DNA of 64,000 nucleotides from an uncultured Corynebacterium sp. (GTDB lineage Bacteria; Actinomycetota; Actinomycetes; Mycobacteriales; Mycobacteriaceae): NCBI RefSeq assembly GCF_943914615.1, contig NZ_CALUCS010000010.1, positions 1 to 64,000 of the forward strand, read 5' to 3'. Shown piece by piece: positions 17,305 to 24,916 of this stretch (position 1 is its first letter; each line of letters starts with the position of its first letter). The notes under the pieces were generated by a model. It saw only the letters and a program-made list of their open reading frames with translations, ran no database searches and was not told where the DNA came from. The position numbers and the translations under genes were made by a program.

Positions 17305-18828
17305 CTAGACGTCGAGCGCCAGATACACGGTGTCGAGGTACTCCTCGATTCCCTCGAAGCCGCCCTCGCGCCCCAGGCCGGACTGCTTCACACCGCCGAA
17401 CGGCGCCGACGCATCCGACAGCGCGCCACGGTTCACGCCAATCATGCCCGCCTCCATGCGCTCGGCGAAGCGCAGGGTCTTCTTCATATCCTCGCCCATC
17501 ACATAGCCAGCCAGTCCGAAAACGGTATCGTTGGCGACCTTCAGGGCCTCCTCATCACTGGAGACGCGCTGCACGGCCGCGACGGGACCGAAGATCTCCT
17601 GGTTAGCGATCTCAAACTGAGGCGTCACGCCCGTGAGCACCGTGGCGGGATACCAGAAACCATTCGGATCCAGGTCGGGGTGCGTCTCCCCCAGCTTCTC
17701 CAGAGCCTCGTTACCACCCAGGGCAACATGCGCACCCTCCTCGACAGCCTTGGCCACCATGTCGCGCACTCCATCGCGCTGCTCCTGGCTGACCAGCGGC
17801 CCCATAGTCGTTTGCGGGTCGGTACCCGGCCCCATCACGAACTCGCCCATCTTCTGCACCAGCCCAGCCTCGAACTCCTCGGCCAGAGACTCGTGAACAA
17901 TAAAGCGGTTCGCGGCCACACAAACCTGACCCGCGCCGCGCATCTTCGCCGCGATAGCCTGCTCCACAGCCTTGTCCACGTCCGCGTGCTCCAGCACAAC
18001 GAAAGGCGCGTTACCGCCAAGCTCCAGCGAAGTGCGAATCGTTTTCTGCGCCGCAGTGGCGGCCAGCGCCTGGCCCACCTCCGTGGAACCGGTGAACGTC
18101 AGCTTGCGCAGGCGATCATCGTCCAACAGGGCGGATACGCGGCGCGCCGAAGACGTCGGCAACACCTGGAACACCCCATCCGGAATGCCCGCGATGCGCC
18201 CCAGCTCCGCAAAGTAAAGCATCGTCAGCGGGGTCAGCTGCGCCGGCTTGGCAATCACGGTGCAGCCCGCCGCCAGCGCCGGCGCCAGCTTGCGGGAAAC
18301 CATCGCCAGTGGGAAGTTCCACGGCGTAATCGCCAGCACCGGCCCCACCGGACGGTGCGTAGTCACGATGCGCCCGTTGCCCGCCGGGGCGACGCGATAT
18401 TCGCCAGCAATAGCCGCCGCACGCTCGCTAAACCAACGCAGGTACTCGGCGGCATACGTTACCTCGCCCTTGGAATCAGGCAGCGCGCGCCCCAACTCCA
18501 GGGACTGCAAAACCGCCAGCTGATCCGCGTGCTCGTGCACCAGATCAAACAGCCGACGCAAAAGCTCGGAACGCTCCCGCGGGGTGGATTCGGCCCAGTC
18601 CGTCTGGACCTCCACGGCCTTATCCATGGCCTCCCGCGCATCATCCTCTGTTGCCGCAGCGACATCCGCGAAGGGTTTCCCCGTGGCGGCGTCAATAACC
18701 GAAATAGTTTCACCGGCAGACCCGGCGCGCCAGGCCCCACCTAAGAACAACCCCGTGGGCACCTCGAAGGAAAGCCCCGCAGCCTGAAGAGTGGTGCTGA
18801 ATTCAGAAGGAATGTTGAGTGAAGTCAT
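17305..18828 (-). CDS. gabD: NAD(P)-dependent succinate-semialdehyde dehydrogenase-like protein
   Basis: 507 aa aldehyde dehydrogenase. Motifs: ITPWNFPLAMVSRKLAPAL (cofactor binding), TFTGSTEVG, catalytic Glu in LELGGNAPFVV, catalytic Cys in GAGQVCVAANRF, and EIFGPVAAVQRV. The closest functional group is succinate-semialdehyde or glutarate-semialdehyde dehydrogenase, oxidising the semialdehyde to succinate. The true substrate cannot be fixed from sequence. ATG 18828 is chosen because it gives a normal ALDH N-terminus and has a TATATG box at leaderless distance. It is divergent from pgi and convergent with hisN. Confidence 0.85.
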   Translation of the reverse strand: MTSLNIPSEFSTTLQAAGLSFEVPTGLFLGGAWRAGSAGETISVIDAATGKPFADVAAATEDDAREAMDKAVEVQTDWAESTPRERSELLRRLFDLVHEHADQLAVLQSLELGRALPDSKGEVTYAAEYLRWFSERAAAIAGEYRVAPAGNGRIVTTHRPVGPVLAITPWNFPLAMVSRKLAPALAAGCTVIAKPAQLTPLTMLYFAELGRIAGIPDGVFQVLPTSSARRVSALLDDDRLRKLTFTGSTEVGQALAATAAQKTIRTSLELGGNAPFVVLEHADVDKAVEQAIAAKMRGAGQVCVAANRFIVHESLAEEFEAGLVQKMGEFVMGPGTDPQTTMGPLVSQEQRDGVRDMVAKAVEEGAHVALGGNEALEKLGETHPDLDPNGFWYPATVLTGVTPQFEIANQEIFGPVAAVQRVSSDEEALKVANDTVFGLAGYVMGEDMKKTLRFAERMEAGMIGVNRGALSDASAPFGGVKQSGLGREGGFEGIEEYLDTVYLALDV

Positions 18829-18887
18829 ACACCCACATATACGCGCCTTTCGGAAGCAGGCTTGCAGACCGCCACGCGCCTGCACCT

Positions 18888-18913
18888 TTTCCACTACCGT
18901 GGAAAGTGATAAT
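18888..18913 (+). promoter_or_regulatory. pgi promoter with perfect palindrome
   Basis: TTTCCAC-tacc-GTGGAAA (18888-18905) is followed two bases later by a -10-like GATAAT (18908-18913). The palindrome covers the spacer/-35 zone, where a repressor would block RNA polymerase. The regulator is unknown. Confidence 0.4.
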
Positions 18914-18937
18914 TACAGCGACGAAAGGAGCCCAGCT

Positions 18938-20641
18938 GTGCCTATGCCACAACAACGCGAAACCGCACATAAGACACGGGAATGGAAGAAGCTCACCGAA
19001 TACGCCGACGCAACGCGCGGCACCCAACTGCGAGAGCTCTTCACCGAACAGCCGGGACGCTCCAGCGACATGACCTACAACGTAGGTCCGCTGCACGTAG
19101 ACCTGTCGAAGAACCTCATCGACGAGCGCGGCCTGCGCCTGCTACTGGACCTGGCGCGTGCCCGTGGCCTGGAAGACTACCGCAGTGCCATGTTCAACGG
19201 CGAGCACATCAACACCACCGAGGATCGTGCCGTGCTACACACCGCACTGCGCATCCCGGTCGACCGGGAGTTCAGCATCCCAGTCGGGGCCGACGAGACA
19301 CAGGACGTGGCTGCCGACGTGCACGCAGTGCTGGGCCGCATGCGCGACTTCGCCAAGGCGCTCCGCTCCGGCTCTTGGCAGGGCGTGACCGGGCACACCA
19401 TCAAGCACGTCGTGAACATCGGCATCGGCGGCTCCGACCTGGGTCCGGCGATGGCCGCGCAGGCACTGCGCCCCTACATGACGGCCGGCATTACGCCGCA
19501 CTTCATCTCCAACATCGACCCAGCCGACGTGGCCGGCACCCTCGACAGGCTGGATGCCGAATCCACGCTGTTCGTCATCGCTTCCAAGACCTTCACCACC
19601 TCTGAGACCCTAGCCAATGCCCACGCCGCGCGCCGCTGGCTGCTGCGCAACCTCGCCGATGAGGGCGTGGACGTCGAGGGGGACGACGCCATCCGTGACA
19701 TCACCGCCAAGCACTTCGTGGCCGTCTCCACCGCCGCGGAGAAAGTACAGGAATTCGGCATCGACACGAAGAACATGTTCGAGTTTTGGGACTGGGTGGG
19801 CGGCCGCTACTCCGTGGATTCTGCCATTGGTCTTTCGCTGATGGCCGCCATTGGGCCGCAGGACTTCATGCGCTTCCTGGAGGGCTTCCACGAGGTCGAC
19901 GACCACTTCCGCACCGAACCGCTAGAGATGAACATTCCGGTGCTGATGGGCATGCTGGGCGTGTGGTACACCGATTTCCTGGGCGCGCAGTCGCACGCGG
20001 TGCTGCCGTATTCCGAGGATATGGCGCGCTTCCCCGCTTACCTGCAGCAGCTGACAATGGAATCTAACGGCAAGTCCGTGCAGCTGGACGGCAGCCCGGT
20101 GGAAGTACCATCCGGCGAGATCTACTGGGGCGAGCCCGGCACCAACGGCCAGCACGCTTTCTTCCAGCTACTACACCAGGGCACGCACCTGGTGCCGGCT
20201 GATTTCATTGGCTTCGTCAACCCGCACGACGATGCCGTTGCCGCCGACGGGACCACCAGCATGCACGACATGTTGATGTCCAACTTCTTCGCCCAGACCC
20301 GCGTGCTGGCCTTCGGCAAGAACGCCGAAGAGTTGAAGGAGGAGGGTGTGGCCCCCGAGCTGATCCCGCACAAGGTGATGCCCGGCAACCGCCCGACCAC
20401 CACCATTCTGGCTGACAAGCTGACCCCGAAGACGCTGGGTGCGCTGATCGCACTGTACGAGCACATTGTTTTCGTGCAGGGCGTGATCTGGGGCATCAAC
20501 TGCTTTGACCAGTGGGGTGTGGAGCTCGGCAAGAAGCAGGCAAACGCGCTGTTGCCTGCGGTTACTGGCGCTGAGCGTAGTGACGCCGGCGACTCCTCCA
20601 CCGACGACCTCATCGCCTACTACCGCCAGCACCGGGGCTAG
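18938..20641 (+). CDS. pgi: Glucose-6-phosphate isomerase
   Basis: 567 aa. It interconverts glucose-6-phosphate and fructose-6-phosphate in glycolysis. Motifs: NIGIGGSDLGPAMA, VIASKTFTTSETLAN, FEFWDWVGGRYSVDSAIGLS and GEPGTNGQHAFFQLLHQGT. The GTG at 18938 has AAAGGAG seven bases upstream, which decides the start; the open frame extends further upstream into the gabD leader, but no start there has a ribosome site. Length is slightly above the usual 545-555. Confidence 0.95.
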   Translation: MPMPQQRETAHKTREWKKLTEYADATRGTQLRELFTEQPGRSSDMTYNVGPLHVDLSKNLIDERGLRLLLDLARARGLEDYRSAMFNGEHINTTEDRAVLHTALRIPVDREFSIPVGADETQDVAADVHAVLGRMRDFAKALRSGSWQGVTGHTIKHVVNIGIGGSDLGPAMAAQALRPYMTAGITPHFISNIDPADVAGTLDRLDAESTLFVIASKTFTTSETLANAHAARRWLLRNLADEGVDVEGDDAIRDITAKHFVAVSTAAEKVQEFGIDTKNMFEFWDWVGGRYSVDSAIGLSLMAAIGPQDFMRFLEGFHEVDDHFRTEPLEMNIPVLMGMLGVWYTDFLGAQSHAVLPYSEDMARFPAYLQQLTMESNGKSVQLDGSPVEVPSGEIYWGEPGTNGQHAFFQLLHQGTHLVPADFIGFVNPHDDAVAADGTTSMHDMLMSNFFAQTRVLAFGKNAEELKEEGVAPELIPHKVMPGNRPTTTILADKLTPKTLGALIALYEHIVFVQGVIWGINCFDQWGVELGKKQANALLPAVTGAERSDAGDSSTDDLIAYYRQHRG

Positions 20642-20718
20642 CGGTTCACGCCGAAAGCTAACGCTGGGGAGGGCGCCGAGGCTAGCTGCTGTCGAGGCGA
20701 GCGGGCGCCGGTTTCTGA

Positions 20719-20848
20719 GCAAATGTCGCTAGAACGAGAATACGTTATTTAAACACATTTTCATCTATGCATAATGCCTGGTCAGAGAGTTTCGCGCGCC
20801 CTACGATTTAAAATCCGCCCGACGTATTCCCGTTCTAACGACATTTGC
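20719..20848. repeat. MITE-like element 1 (27-bp inverted repeats)
   Basis: The 27-bp ends 20719-20745 (gcaaatgtcgctagaacgag...) and 20822-20848 are inverted copies with 2 mismatches, enclosing 76 bp without coding capacity. The inside contains catctatgcataatgcctgg, which has a relative in element 2. The remaining 20642-21020 holds no gene that I can see. Confidence 0.6.
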
Positions 20849-20997
20849 GCCCGAACTTTCACCGAAAGCTGTCTGTCGCAGCGTCGATCCAGCGCCAATC
20901 GCGCCTAAATCCGCCCCGAAGACTAACGCTGGGGCCCGGTGATCGATTTCACTTACGAAACCCGCTTCCCCCATAGCTGGTTTTTGACTGCACGAAT

Positions 20998-21046
20998 TCT
21001 CCAGAAAGGAACACTCCCCAATGAAGATTCGCAAGACTTTGGCGGT
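20998..21046 (+). repeat. Duplicated 5' gene segment, copy 1
   Basis: ctccagaaaggaacactcc followed by gaagattcgcaagactttgg. It recurs at 21532-21582 with about 80 percent identity and contains the ribosome site and first codons of the 21021 gene. Confidence 0.6.
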
Positions 21047-21269
21047 AGGTATCGCAGTGGCATCGATCACCGCGGGTGTAGCTGCGCCAGCACAGGCAGA
21101 GGCAACTACGCCGCAGACTGCGCAGGTGGCGCAAGCTGCCAATCCCGAACCGTACAACCCCATTACAGGCTCCCTGAGGATGGCACCCGTCTTTCTAGCT
21201 TCTCCCATAGTTCTTCCAGCCGTTCTGCTATACGGGATTTGGGTTCGCCTGAACCCCGGCCTCGGTTAG
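21021..21269 (+). CDS. Small exported or membrane protein, unknown
   Basis: 82 aa. A clear Sec signal peptide is visible (MKIRKTLAVGIAVASITAGV, cleavage after APAQA near residue 26), then a Thr/Ala/Gln-rich stretch, then a hydrophobic segment (VFLASPIVLPAVLLYGIW) close to the C-terminus. AAAGGA lies about 10 bases before the ATG. I do not recognise a family. The same 5' segment appears again at 21532, and GC-rich tandem repeats start 17 bp after the stop, so the 3' end may have been altered by rearrangement. Confidence 0.5.
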   Translation: MKIRKTLAVGIAVASITAGVAAPAQAEATTPQTAQVAQAANPEPYNPITGSLRMAPVFLASPIVLPAVLLYGIWVRLNPGLG

Positions 21270-21285
21270 GCCAGACTGCCTCTAT

Positions 21286-21352
21286 CCCCGGCTCGTCCGG
21301 CCCGCCCCTGCCCCGGCTCGTCCGGCCTGCCCCGGCCCCGGCTCGTCCGACC
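21286..21352. repeat. 25-bp tandem repeat ccccggctcgtccggcc
   Basis: Three copies of ccccggctcgtccg(g/a)cc start at 21286, 21311 and 21336, exactly 25 bp apart. They lie between the small exported gene and MITE-like element 2. Confidence 0.7.
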
Positions 21353-21356
21353 CTAG

Positions 21357-21511
21357 AATGTCGGAAACGTTGCACTTCCGTAAGGCAAATGTCGGAAAAC
21401 TTGCCAAACGTTCTTGCAAACTATTTCCACCTACACATAAGGGCTGGTCAGGAGGCTTTAGAGGTGGAACAGGTGGCGTCGATAAAAAAGAAATGCAACA
21501 TTTCCGACATT
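21357..21511. repeat. MITE-like element 2 (21-bp inverted repeats)
   Basis: AATGTCGGAAACGTTGCACT (21357 on) and its inverted partner at 21491-21511 differ at 2 positions of 21. A further partial copy of the end (AATGTCGGAAAACTTGCC) lies inside at about 21388. The inner ctacacataagggctggtca resembles the middle of element 1. No coding capacity. Confidence 0.55.
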
Positions 21512-21531
21512 TTGTCTTTGGCTGAACGCAT

Positions 21532-21582
21532 CCTCCAGACAGGAATACTCCTCGCGAAGATTCGCAAGACTTTAGCAGTCTA
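21532..21582 (+). pseudogene. Duplicated 5' gene segment, copy 2 (broken)
   Basis: ctccagacaggaatactcct and gaagattcgcaagactttag mirror 20998-21046. The ATG is lost and a TAG follows the equivalent of KIRKTLAV, so this is a dead fragment of the small exported-protein gene. Confidence 0.55.
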
Positions 21583-21629
21583 GCCATCGGGCAAAACCCA
21601 CTGTGCACAGCGGGTTCTAGATAACGAGA

Positions 21630-21661
21630 CTAAGGCTCCCCGCTAGTGCGGGGAGCCTTAG
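21630..21661. terminator. Strong hairpin terminator, possibly bidirectional
   Basis: CTAAGGCTCCCCGC-tagt-GCGGGGAGCCTTAG is a perfect 14-bp stem. It lies downstream of the secreted-protein gene at 21714 (minus strand) and of the duplicated segment on the plus strand. T-rich tracts on both sides are weak. Confidence 0.6.
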
Positions 21662-21713
21662 TGCGTTTAAACGGAGCTAGCCGTTCAGATCAGAGATCCG
21701 TTCAGAGATCGGA

Positions 21714-22445
21714 CTAGAACAGACCCTTGGTCGGCTTGTGCATAACGTCGGTGGTGGTGACCTCACGGGAGTCGACGTTCTGGTCGTTAGAAGTGGACTT
21801 GTCCTCTTCCAGACGACCGGTCTGGGTGACGGTGATGTAGTTCTCCAGGCGACCCAGCTTGGTCTTGCCGTCGCCGAAGTTCAGGTTTGCCAGCAGCTGG
21901 GAATCACCCGGGTTGACCGGGTTGGACAGGGTGACCTCGAAGCTACGAACAGACTTTTCCTTGTCGAAGCCCAGGTCACGGGTGTATGCACCGTTGAACC
22001 AGCCCGGGGTGATCAGGCGGTCAACGCCCTTCGGCCCCTTCTCGGTGTGCACGTCGATACGGAAAGAGGTAGCCGGGAAGTCCTGGTAGTAGGTCTCGGA
22101 GCCAACGTTCTTAGCAGAGATGGAGACCAGGCCTGCGAAGCCAGCGGCCTTGCCAGCAGCGACGCGGATCTCCGGCTTCAGGTCGTACTTCTCGCCGGAC
22201 TGCTCAGCCTCGTCCTCAGCGGGCTTCTCAGCCTCGTCAGCGGACGGCTTTTCGGCTTCGTCAGCCGGAGCCTCGTCAGCGTCGGCAGCAGAAGCGTCAG
22301 CGGCGTCCGCGTTCTCAGCGACAGCAACGTCCTGGTTGAAGCCGGGGTCGACAGCATCTTCAGCGAAGGCGTTGCCAGCGCACGCGAAAGCGGTGGTCAC
22401 GCCAATGGCAGCAGCGAGGGTCAGGGAAGCTGCGTTCTTCTTCAT
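21714..22445 (-). CDS. Secreted protein with acidic Ala/Glu repeats, unknown
   Basis: 243 aa from ATG 22445, with AAGGA about 10 bases upstream. A signal peptide ends near AGNAFA. The next 60 residues are low complexity (repeats like ADEAEKPSADEAEKPAEDEAEQ). A beta-rich domain of about 150 residues follows (KPEIRVAAGKAAGFAGLVSI, FRIDVHTEKGPKGVDRLITP, VRSFEVTLSNPVNPGDSQLL), containing no cysteine. I do not recognise the fold. It is the second gene after a larger secreted protein (22558-23346, same strand), whose C-terminus ends in similar AEKPAD repeats. The two may form one envelope-associated unit. Confidence 0.7.
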   Translation of the reverse strand: MKKNAASLTLAAAIGVTTAFACAGNAFAEDAVDPGFNQDVAVAENADAADASAADADEAPADEAEKPSADEAEKPAEDEAEQSGEKYDLKPEIRVAAGKAAGFAGLVSISAKNVGSETYYQDFPATSFRIDVHTEKGPKGVDRLITPGWFNGAYTRDLGFDKEKSVRSFEVTLSNPVNPGDSQLLANLNFGDGKTKLGRLENYITVTQTGRLEEDKSTSNDQNVDSREVTTTDVMHKPTKGLF

Positions 22446-22557
22446 GTGAGGGGGTTCCTTACTTAGTAGGGGCGGGTGAAGGGGCATAGCCTGCGAAAGC
22501 TAGGAGCGGTAGCTCAAGCCCCTTCGAACCTGCTGGATATTCTGCGAGAAAGGGGGT

Positions 22558-23346
22558 TTATGCCTCGGCGTTCTCAGCCGGCTTTGCTTCGTCAGCTGGC
22601 TTGTCGGCCGGCTTGTCGGCTGGCTTCTCAGCGTCCTCCGGCTTTGCCGGGACGGCGGAGTCAGCCGGGTTGTCGTACAGCTTCACGTTGACCTGGTTCT
22701 TGATCGGGGTCAGCGCGGACCACGGGGTCGGGGTGGACCAGGTGCCGTTAGCCTTGCAGAACTGCTGGGTGCCGGTCATGTTGATGGTGCGGAAGCCGTA
22801 GGTAGCCTCGCCGGTGTGGCCGGCCGGGACGTCGTACGGGCCGACGGTCTGGCCAACATTCCAGCTCAGGGAGTAGGAAGCCTCCGCGCCGATGGTCTTT
22901 GCCAGCTCGTAGGCGATGCCGACGCTGCCCTTGGCGTCCTTGGCGGAGCCTTCGCCACCCAGGTTGACGCTGGTGGTCTCCGTGCGGTCACCCTTGATGC
23001 TGATGGAGATGGTCTGGGTCTTGGACAGCTCCTGCGTCAGCGGGATGGTGTTCTTCGACTGGTTGGTGGCAGAGATGGTGCCGGCCGGGGTGAACTTGTC
23101 GTCAACCTTGTAGACGACGGTGCGGTAGTCCTCACCAGAGTTGCATACCGGGTGCGGGTTCAGGATGTTGGCCTTGATGTGGTCACTACCGTGGGTGGTG
23201 TTGACGATCGGCAGGGTCGGGTTGAGCTTCGGGGTCTCCGGGTAGTGCTCTTCCTTGGTGATAGCGGATGCGGGAGATGCGACGGCTGCCGCAACGACGA
23301 CGGCGGCAGCGGCTGCGCTTGCGCCGTTCTTCCACAGGTTCTTCAT
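22558..23346 (-). CDS. Secreted beta-rich protein, possibly aerolysin-like
   Basis: 262 aa from ATG 23346, with GAGGAG upstream. A signal peptide ends near ASPASA. The mature part has two cysteines (HPVCNSGED and TQQFCKANG) and long alternating Ser/Thr-hydrophobic strands: GTISATNQSKNTIPLTQELS, KTQTISISIKGDRTETTSVN, then Gly/Ala/Ser-rich EGSAKDAKGSVGIAYEL, then VPAGHTGEATYGF. This succession (S/T-rich strand, N/Q before TQ, amphipathic loop, VPAG..) recalls the membrane-insertion core of aerolysin/ETX-MTX2 pore formers. That is an inference from pattern only. The C-terminus is AEKPADKPADKPADEAKPA. A 720-bp upstream region without genes may hold its control signals. Confidence 0.7.
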   Translation of the reverse strand: MKNLWKNGASAAAAAVVVAAAVASPASAITKEEHYPETPKLNPTLPIVNTTHGSDHIKANILNPHPVCNSGEDYRTVVYKVDDKFTPAGTISATNQSKNTIPLTQELSKTQTISISIKGDRTETTSVNLGGEGSAKDAKGSVGIAYELAKTIGAEASYSLSWNVGQTVGPYDVPAGHTGEATYGFRTINMTGTQQFCKANGTWSTPTPWSALTPIKNQVNVKLYDNPADSAVPAKPEDAEKPADKPADKPADEAKPAENAEA

Positions 23347-23610
23347 GTTTTGTGCTCCTCTTGCACGCCACTGGACGAAAAGGTGCACGAGCTGGATATT
23401 CTCCGGCTCGCACGGACTGGGGCGCATTTGGTGATGCTGCGAGAATGCGCGCCGCCAGCCAAAGGGTTTTGCGAGATTTCGGCCAGGTGGCTTTGGGTTT
23501 GAATCCGGTCTTAGGGGTGCCCTCCCCCGGGTGCTGCGCGCCGAATCACGAGGGCCGCTGCACACCCAGGTTCTGAGTGACGGGATCCAACTCTAGCCCC
23601 TCGAAGCCAG

Positions 23611-23627
23611 AAATTGTTCGACAATTT
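23611..23627. promoter_or_regulatory. Perfect palindrome AAATTGT-tcg-ACAATTT
   Basis: A 7-3-7 dyad in the AT-rich gap upstream of the secreted-protein pair, about 265 bp before the ATG at 23346. It has the shape of a repressor site. The gap 23347-24070 otherwise shows no gene that I can support. Confidence 0.35.
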
Positions 23628-23999
23628 CGCGCTCCCATGCACCGCATTTAACCCAGCGTTCACAAACCATTCAGGCGCAGTTCACCAAAAGATCCTTAAC
23701 CAACCCTTAAAGGACTCCACCTGCCCCCTCGAAACGAGATTCACTCCCCTGCAATTTAAACCATGGCACCCACTTAGGTAACCCTTGCTTTGACCATCAA
23801 AAAGCCTTGATCAACATGGCGACCACTCAATAGAAACGCACCAATCCTTAAAAAATAAGAACAGCAAACCCTTTTGTTTCAGAAATTTTTCACACAAACG
23901 CACCTTTTCTAAATACATAACCTTGCAGTATATGAACTTTAGGTAAACTCGCTCGACCTGCACTTTCCCCCCTCCTATCGAAGTAAACCACCCCTTTTT

Positions 24000-24031
24000 G
24001 GGGCTATTGACCAGATTGTCAAGTAAGCCCC
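24000..24031. other. Nested inverted repeat downstream of nei2
   Basis: GGGGCT-a-TTGAC-cagatt-GTCAA-gta-AGCCCC is a 32-bp imperfect dyad lying 40 bp after the nei2 stop. It may be a terminator hairpin for nei2 or, from the TTGAC-N6-GTCAA core, an operator. No strong T-run on the minus strand. Confidence 0.35.
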
Positions 24032-24070
24032 GAAGCAGACTCTCTAGCGACCTCCCGATCTCGAAGAAAC

Positions 24071-24916
24071 TCACCGCTCCTGGCAGCTCGGGCACCACCA
24101 GATGATCCGCTCCAACTCCGCCGAATCCAAATCCGGATCCCCGCCAGCCCAGCGCCCTCCCAGCGTCGCCTGCTGAATCGCCGCCCCGCACCGCCGGCAC
24201 GCCTTGCCCGCACGCCCGAACACCCAGTTGCCCTGCCCGGCCCGTCGGTCGCCGGTGAAGACGCGGTGCGGCTCAAAGCGGTTGTCCCACATCACTCTTC
24301 GGGCCAGGTCTATTGTTCTTGTGACGCCCACTTCCCCCACCTGCCCGACCTTCACCTCCGGGTGCATTCCCACTAGGAACATCACCTCGGCGCGGTATTC
24401 GTTGCCGATCCCAGCTACGTTTTTCTGATCCAGCAGCGCGGCACCCAGCGTCCTTTCCGGCCGTTGCATGATCCGCGCAATGGCCTCTTCCCTGCCGCCA
24501 GACTCCCAATCTTCTGCTAGGATGTCCGGCCCCAGGTGCGCGATAACCTGCGGGTAGTCCGCGAACTTGAACACCCGCACAAAGCCGAGGTCGTGCCCCA
24601 CGATCTCGATTTCCTTGCCGCCGACGTGCTGGGGGCTAAAGCGCAGCACGATGCGTGCGCTATAGCCAGGTCTGCGCCAACGCTGCCCCGCGCGGTGGAT
24701 CGCCCACACGCCTTCCATCTTCAGGTGCGTGTGGATCACCCGGTCGCCAACGTGCATGAATAGGTGCTTACCGTAGGGCCACACTCGTCGGACTTGTTCG
24801 CCGTCGAAGCTCTCTGTGGCAAAGCGGGGCACCCGGATGTCGGTATGCCGCACCGTCCGCCCCGTCATCCATTGCAGACGGTTGGAAAGCTGGAGTACGG
24901 AGTCACCCTCAGGCAC
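24071..24916 (-). CDS. nei2: Fpg/Nei-family DNA glycosylase (endonuclease VIII)
   Basis: 281 aa. It removes oxidised bases and cuts the abasic site. The N-terminus is MPEGDSV, with the catalytic Pro2 and Glu3 of the family. YGKHLFMHVG carries the conserved Lys region, and QKNVAGIGNEYRAEVMF is the H2TH motif. A C-terminal zinc finger shows CRRCG and CPSC. MPEGDS rather than MPELPE marks the Nei group. The start overlaps the end of lhr (stop 24909-24911), so translation is coupled. The lhr-nei pair also occurs in mycobacteria. Confidence 0.9.
   Translation of the reverse strand: MPEGDSVLQLSNRLQWMTGRTVRHTDIRVPRFATESFDGEQVRRVWPYGKHLFMHVGDRVIHTHLKMEGVWAIHRAGQRWRRPGYSARIVLRFSPQHVGGKEIEIVGHDLGFVRVFKFADYPQVIAHLGPDILAEDWESGGREEAIARIMQRPERTLGAALLDQKNVAGIGNEYRAEVMFLVGMHPEVKVGQVGEVGVTRTIDLARRVMWDNRFEPHRVFTGDRRAGQGNWVFGRAGKACRRCGAAIQQATLGGRWAGGDPDLDSAELERIIWWCPSCQER

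Noticed and set aside
23811..24200. 129-codon frame on the minus strand
   Set aside because: Its first part is antisense-phase shadow of nei2 and its AT-rich tail has no ribosome site or family resemblance.
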